Source of the DNA: Bradyrhizobium sp. CIAT3101
GTDB lineage: Bacteria; Pseudomonadota; Alphaproteobacteria; Rhizobiales; Xanthobacteraceae
Assembly (NCBI RefSeq): GCF_029714945.1
Contig: NZ_CP121634.1
Coordinates: forward strand, 8,081,001-8,145,000
Direction of reading: 5' to 3'
Length of the DNA: 64,000 nucleotides
Shown here: in pieces, positions 60,283-64,000 of the stretch
How positions within the stretch are numbered: the first letter of the stretch is position 1
Layout of the letters: each line of letters begins with the position of its first letter
The notes under the pieces: model-generated
Database searches by the model: none
What the model saw: only the letters and a program-made list of their open reading frames with translations
What the model was told of the DNA's origin: nothing
Translations under genes and position numbers: made by a program

Positions 60283-61710
60283 TCACCGCGCGGCGGCGTT
60301 CAGGTCCATGGTCTCGAGCAGGCTGTTCTGGCGCCAGTCGATGAAGGCATCCTTGAGGCGACTGATCTCACCGGCACGCTCGCCCACGCCCCAGAGATTG
60401 TGCTGCTCGAACGGATCGTTGGCGAGATCGAACAATTGTCCGTCCTCGGCGCCGTGGATGAACACGACCTTCCAGCGGTCGTCGCGCACCATGGTGATCA
60501 GCCTTGCGCCGGTCATGGCGACGTCGCCGGCCTGCTCCGAGAAGACGAAGTCGCGGCCGGTCCAGTCCTCGCCCTTCAGCGCCGGCAGCAGGCTGCGCGC
60601 CTGGAACGGCTTTGGATGCTCTGCGCCGGCGAGATCGAGAATGGTGGGCGCGAGATCGAACAGCTGGCACTTCTCGCGGATGCGGCGGCCGTCGGAAAAC
60701 AGGCTCGGCGACCAGAACAGCAGCGGGATGCGCGTCACCGGTTCGTACATCGACCATTTCTGGCTCAGTCCGTGCTCACCGAGATTGTCGCCATGGTCGG
60801 ACATGAAGATGACGACGCAATTGTCGAGATAGCCCTTGGTGTCGAGCGTCTCGATCAGGCGGCCGATCTGCTCGTCGATCATGGTGACGTTGGCATAGTA
60901 GTGCGCGCGCAGGCGGCGCATCTCTTCATGCGTGGGCGCGAGCTTCCATGACACGGCGTCGTGGTCCACTTCCGTGTCGTGGCGGCGCTTCTCCTTCAGA
61001 TAGGCCGGCAGGCCCTCGATCTCGGCCTCGGTCGGCTGCGGCACCGGAAGGTCGTTGCGGGCGAGATAATGCTCGAGATATCCCGGCAGCGGGTCATAGG
61101 GCGGATGCGGCCCGGGCAGGCCGATCTGCATGAACAGCGCCTCCGGCCTGGGGCGCGTCTCCAGCCACCACATCGCGGTCTCCGCGACGAAGATGTCCGG
61201 GTGCAGCGATTTCGGCATCTCCCAGGTAAAGGCGCCCATGCGGTCGCCATAGTCCGGCAGGCTGCGATAGCCGGCGCGCGACGGTTTTGTCAGCTTGTGC
61301 GCGGCAAAGGCCTTGTCGAGCTCGTCGGCGAACCAGCGGCCCTCGAAGAAGCGATCCTTGTTCTCGACCACGAAGCGCTCGTGGAAGCCGGCCTTCGCGT
61401 CATAGGGGATGGTGTGCATCTTGCCGACATTGACGCAGTGATAGCCGACCTCGCCGAGCTTGCTCACCCAGGTCTTCTGCCAGTGCTGACCGTTCTTCAG
61501 CACGCCCGAGGCATGCGGATAGAGGCCGGAGAACAGCGCCGCGCGCGACGGAACGCAGCTCGGCGCGTTGATGAAGCAATTGTCGAAATAGACGCCCTCG
61601 CGCACCAGGCGGTCGAGATTCGGCGTCTTCATGTAGGGATGGCCCGTCGCGGCGATCGTGTCGAAACGCTGCTGGTCGGTCATGACCAGGATGATGTGGG
61701 GCTTTGTCAC
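60283..61710 (-). CDS. Sulfatase family protein
   Basis: 475-aa formylglycine-dependent sulfatase. Metal-binding Asp12 in ILVMTDQQRFDT, and the C-x-P-S-R formylglycine signature at Cys52 in NAPSCVPSRAALFSG. Further conserved DHGDNLGEHGLSQKWSMYE (metal Asp/His) near residue 300 and C-terminal 120 residues of the small domain. No signal peptide is evident, so it is cytoplasmic unless exported otherwise. Its gene is divergent from a FadR-type regulator and an ABC binding protein, suggesting uptake and desulfation of an organosulfate. A formylglycine-generating enzyme is not encoded in the window. Confidence 0.92.
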   Translation of the reverse strand: MTKPHIILVMTDQQRFDTIAATGHPYMKTPNLDRLVREGVYFDNCFINAPSCVPSRAALFSGLYPHASGVLKNGQHWQKTWVSKLGEVGYHCVNVGKMHTIPYDAKAGFHERFVVENKDRFFEGRWFADELDKAFAAHKLTKPSRAGYRSLPDYGDRMGAFTWEMPKSLHPDIFVAETAMWWLETRPRPEALFMQIGLPGPHPPYDPLPGYLEHYLARNDLPVPQPTEAEIEGLPAYLKEKRRHDTEVDHDAVSWKLAPTHEEMRRLRAHYYANVTMIDEQIGRLIETLDTKGYLDNCVVIFMSDHGDNLGEHGLSQKWSMYEPVTRIPLLFWSPSLFSDGRRIREKCQLFDLAPTILDLAGAEHPKPFQARSLLPALKGEDWTGRDFVFSEQAGDVAMTGARLITMVRDDRWKVVFIHGAEDGQLFDLANDPFEQHNLWGVGERAGEISRLKDAFIDWRQNSLLETMDLNAAAR

Positions 61711-61749
61711 GGTTGCTTTGTCCTGCGCGGCGATGAGTCAATATAAAAT

Positions 61750-61855
61750 ATGTCTGACATAATAATTCTTGTCAAACCAGTCCAGGTTTGATTATCTGCG
61801 ATCAGAAGCACGATTAGGCGCACTTCTTCTCTGACGTGCGCAATAAATCAGACAT
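61750..61855. promoter_or_regulatory. GntR/FadR-type operator candidates
   Basis: A perfect palindrome ATGTCTGACAT (61750-61760) and the half-site CAGACAT (61849-61855, reverse complement ATGTCTG) lie on either side of the divergent promoters for the sulfatase and regulator genes. Both contain TGTCTG. The second lies inside an upstream reading frame starting at 61836, which argues for the later regulator start at 61881. Confidence 0.5.
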
Positions 61856-61880
61856 TTTATTCCACGAATCCGGGACCGCC

Positions 61881-62645
61881 GTGGCAAAATCTCCTCACAA
61901 GGACAGCCCGCAATCGAGCGCCCAGGTCGCCCGCGAGGTGGCGCGGATGATCCTGACCGGGGTCTGGCGCGAGGGCACCACGCTGCCGCGCGAGATCGAG
62001 CTGGCGTCCCGCTTCGATGTCAGCCGCGCCTCGATCCGCGAGGCGCTGTCGCTGCTTAAAGCGAAGGGGCTGATCGCCTCGAAGCAGAAGGCCGGCACCC
62101 ATGTGCGGGCACGGTTCGACTGGAACATGCTCGACGAGGAGTTGCTGAACTGGACGCTGTCGGCGCTGCCGACGCAGGAGTTCGCCAAGCAGATTCTGGA
62201 GGTTCGCCGGATCGTCGAGCCCGAGGCCTGCGCGATCTGCGCGGTGCGCGGCACCGACGAGGATTTTGCGAGGATCGAGCGCGCCTATCGCGGCATGGAC
62301 GCGGCCGGCATGGACCGCGTCGCCTATGCCGAGCCGGACCTGCAATTCCATCGCGGCATTCTCATCGCCACCGGCAATGATTTCCTCATCGCCTTCGGCG
62401 CGACGGTCGCAGCCGCGCTGCGGATGTCGTTCGATTTGTCGAGCACCAATCCGGGCGCCCCGCGGAAAAGCCTGCCGTATCACCGCGCCGTGCTCGACGA
62501 GATCTGGGCACGCAACGCCGACGGCGCACGCCAGGCCATGCACAAGCTGATGGATCTCACCGAACAGAACATCGTCACGGCGATGTCGCGTCAGAAGAAA
62601 AAGGACGCCGAGGACGAGACCATCCGGACCAAGCGGACGCGTTGA
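61881..62645 (+). CDS. FadR/GntR family transcriptional regulator
   Basis: 254 aa from GTG 61881 (alternative GTG 61836). N-terminal winged helix-turn-helix at about 15-85 (TLPREIELASRFDVSRASIREALS, KGLIASKQKAGTHV) and a C-terminal FCD effector domain (about 100-245, RRIVEPEACAICAVR, HRGILIATGND). FadR-type FCD domains bind carboxylic acids and metals. It lies 32 bp before the ABC binding-protein gene and is divergent from the sulfatase; it probably represses both. Confidence 0.9.
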   Translation: MAKSPHKDSPQSSAQVAREVARMILTGVWREGTTLPREIELASRFDVSRASIREALSLLKAKGLIASKQKAGTHVRARFDWNMLDEELLNWTLSALPTQEFAKQILEVRRIVEPEACAICAVRGTDEDFARIERAYRGMDAAGMDRVAYAEPDLQFHRGILIATGNDFLIAFGATVAAALRMSFDLSSTNPGAPRKSLPYHRAVLDEIWARNADGARQAMHKLMDLTEQNIVTAMSRQKKKDAEDETIRTKRTR

Positions 62646-62677
62646 AGCCGACAAGAATAGTAATGAGGGAGAACGTC

Positions 62678-64000
62678 ATGACAAACGCATCGCGCGCGAG
62701 CTCGATCACCCGCCGCAAACTGCTGAAAGCGAGCGCCGCGGGCGCCGCGCTGGCCGTATTCCCGGCGCCGCTGATCGCGCAGACGAAGCCGTTTGCGGGC
62801 GTGACGCTGCACGGCGCCTCGTTCCAGCACCGCTTCTTCACGCTGCTGGCGAAATACATTCCCGAGTTCGAGGACAAGACCGGCATGAAGGTCGACCTCC
62901 AGCTCTCGGCCCTGCCCGTCTACAACCAGCAGGCCAATCTCGAACTGTCCTCGGGCGGCTCCGCCTATGATTTCGTCAACGTCACCTTCACGCTCGCGAC
63001 CCGCTGGATCGCGGCAGGCCTGCTCGCCAATCTCGACGAGTTCACGGGCGATGCCAACCTGACGCCGGCCGAGTGGAATCCGAAGGACTTCGTCGACGGC
63101 GCACAGGTACCCTATCGCGACGCCAAGGGCGCGACCTACGGCTATTCCTGGGAAGGCGGCGCGATGCTGATGGGTCTGTCGCGCATGGACCTGATGGAGA
63201 AGAAGGGGCTGAAGATCCCCAAGACCTTCGCCGAACTGCAGCAGGTCTGTGCCGAGATCAACGGCACCGACGGCGTCAGCGGCCTGGTGTCGTGGTTCCT
63301 GCACAACTGGAATCTGCCGCCCTACATCCAGGGTTTTGGCGGCAACATCTTCAAGAACCCGCCCGGCGACGTCATGCCGGCGCTGAACACGCCCGAGGCG
63401 ATCCAGGGCGTCGAGTTCTACGCGAAGCTGCTCAAGAGCGCGCCGACGGGCGTCTTGACCTACACCGAGGACCAAGCACGGCAAGCGATGCTGACTGGCC
63501 GCGCCAACATCTTCATCCACTCCAGCGCCTGGGTGACGCCGATTCTGCTCTCCGACGAGAGCAAGGTGAAGGAGACCTCGCGCGTGGTGCGTTCGCCCGC
63601 CGGTCCCGTGCACGATTATCCGGCCTCGAACAGCCAGGGCCTCGGCATTCCCAAGAACGCCAAGAACCAGAAGGCCGCGTGGGAATTCATCAAATGGGCG
63701 CTCTCGCCCGAGATCTCGATGAAGCTCGTCAGAGAGCACGGCCACTCCTCGATCTGCCGCCGCTCGATCATCACCAGCGACGACTATCGCAAGCTCAACA
63801 CGGTGAACGGCCAGGACCTCGGCGCGCTCTATCTCGAGGTGCTGGAGCAGCCCGGCAAGGGCGAAAACTACATGGCCTATCGGACGTCGAAGGAATTCCC
63901 GATCGTCGGCGACGTCCTCAATAAGGCGTTCGAACAGGTCGCCACCGGCCAGCTGCCCGCCAAGGACGCGATGAACGCAGCCCAGGACCAGGCGATCGCC
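62678..64000 (+). CDS. Family-1 ABC extracellular solute-binding protein (partial, cut by window end)
   Basis: First 441 codons; the frame is open to the last base. A Tat signal is visible (TRRKLLKASAAGAALAVF, Arg12-Arg13), so the protein is exported folded. The family-1 carbohydrate-binding layout runs VDLQLSALPVYNQQANLELS, SGGSAYDFVNVTFTLATRWI and WEGGAMLMGLSRMDLMEKKG. GAGGGAGA lies about 5 bases before ATG. It probably binds a sulfated or desulfated sugar or related solute for an ABC transporter whose permeases lie beyond the window. Confidence 0.9.
   Translation, partial: MTNASRASSITRRKLLKASAAGAALAVFPAPLIAQTKPFAGVTLHGASFQHRFFTLLAKYIPEFEDKTGMKVDLQLSALPVYNQQANLELSSGGSAYDFVNVTFTLATRWIAAGLLANLDEFTGDANLTPAEWNPKDFVDGAQVPYRDAKGATYGYSWEGGAMLMGLSRMDLMEKKGLKIPKTFAELQQVCAEINGTDGVSGLVSWFLHNWNLPPYIQGFGGNIFKNPPGDVMPALNTPEAIQGVEFYAKLLKSAPTGVLTYTEDQARQAMLTGRANIFIHSSAWVTPILLSDESKVKETSRVVRSPAGPVHDYPASNSQGLGIPKNAKNQKAAWEFIKWALSPEISMKLVREHGHSSICRRSIITSDDYRKLNTVNGQDLGALYLEVLEQPGKGENYMAYRTSKEFPIVGDVLNKAFEQVATGQLPAKDAMNAAQDQAIA

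Noticed and set aside
1..64000. CRISPR arrays, tRNA/rRNA genes, IS elements, prophage or integration sites
   Set aside because: No regular direct-repeat/spacer pattern, cloverleaf, transposase or integrase was seen; repeated DNA is all of inverted-repeat type.

Overview
The window reads as a chromosomal segment of a high-GC alphaproteobacterium, most probably Bradyrhizobium or a close relative. This is inferred from strong G/C third-position bias, Bradyrhizobium-like protein families (NtaA-type flavin monooxygenases, one-chain indolepyruvate:ferredoxin oxidoreductase, Omp25-like porin, DUF3606, Tll0287/cyclase fusions) and many palindromic intergenic repeats. I saw no tRNA, rRNA, transposase, phage gene or CRISPR array. 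About 54 genes are supported, most of them catabolic, transport or regulatory.

Layout. 1-8 kb: flavin monooxygenase and fumarylacetoacetase-type hydrolase, then an Lrp/AsnC regulator divergent from a 1149-aa indolepyruvate oxidoreductase, then an amidase; this looks like an aromatic/indole-type catabolic group. 8-12.5 kb: a LysR regulator divergent from an EmrA-like/EmrB-like drug-efflux pair and an AhpD-like protein; the two efflux genes carry near-identical operator regions. 12.5-18.3 kb: D-amino acid transaminase, a complete Glu/Asp-type ABC transporter (gltI-J-K-L order) and an M20 peptidase, all on the minus strand. 18.5-26.5 kb: second flavin monooxygenase, ThDP enzyme, GFA protein, old yellow enzyme, aldehyde dehydrogenase and SDR. 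26.5-28.2 kb: a sedolisin (S53). 28.4-32.8 kb: amine oxidase facing a four-gene operon of two amidohydrolases, a Rieske ferredoxin and a zinc ribbon. 33-34.8 kb: pspA and yiaAB divergent from a TetR regulator, with three palindromic operators between them. 34.9-38.6 kb: dihydropyrimidinase, porin-like Omp and a membrane-anchored GH3 hydrolase. 38.8-43.4 kb: DUF4173 membrane protein, OmpR-type response regulator, sensor kinase, a 46-aa membrane peptide and AlkB. 43.6-47.9 kb: tandem DUF3606 protein with a lysine-rich tail, a second sedolisin and a patatin-like protein with altered catalytic residues. 47.9-58.4 kb: a SAM/cyclase/ATPase/TPR protein, a secreted protein, an alpha/beta-hydrolase without its catalytic serine, an FAD monooxygenase, an orphan Liv-type binding protein and a c-heme-site adenylate cyclase. 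58.5-64 kb: enolase-superfamily enzyme, RidA, sulfatase, FadR-type regulator and a Tat-exported ABC binding protein cut by the window end.

The parts most worth following up are regulatory architectures readable from the DNA: duplicated LysR operators on both efflux genes, three TetR operators at pspA, paired Lrp boxes at the indolepyruvate gene, and GTGCAGAT boxes ahead of the DUF4173 two-component operon. Three proteins with altered catalytic or architectural features (patatin Ser-to-Cys, esterase Ser-to-Gly, DUF3606 duplication) also stand out. Starts were re-chosen from ribosome binding sites where the longest reading frame ran into upstream non-coding DNA.
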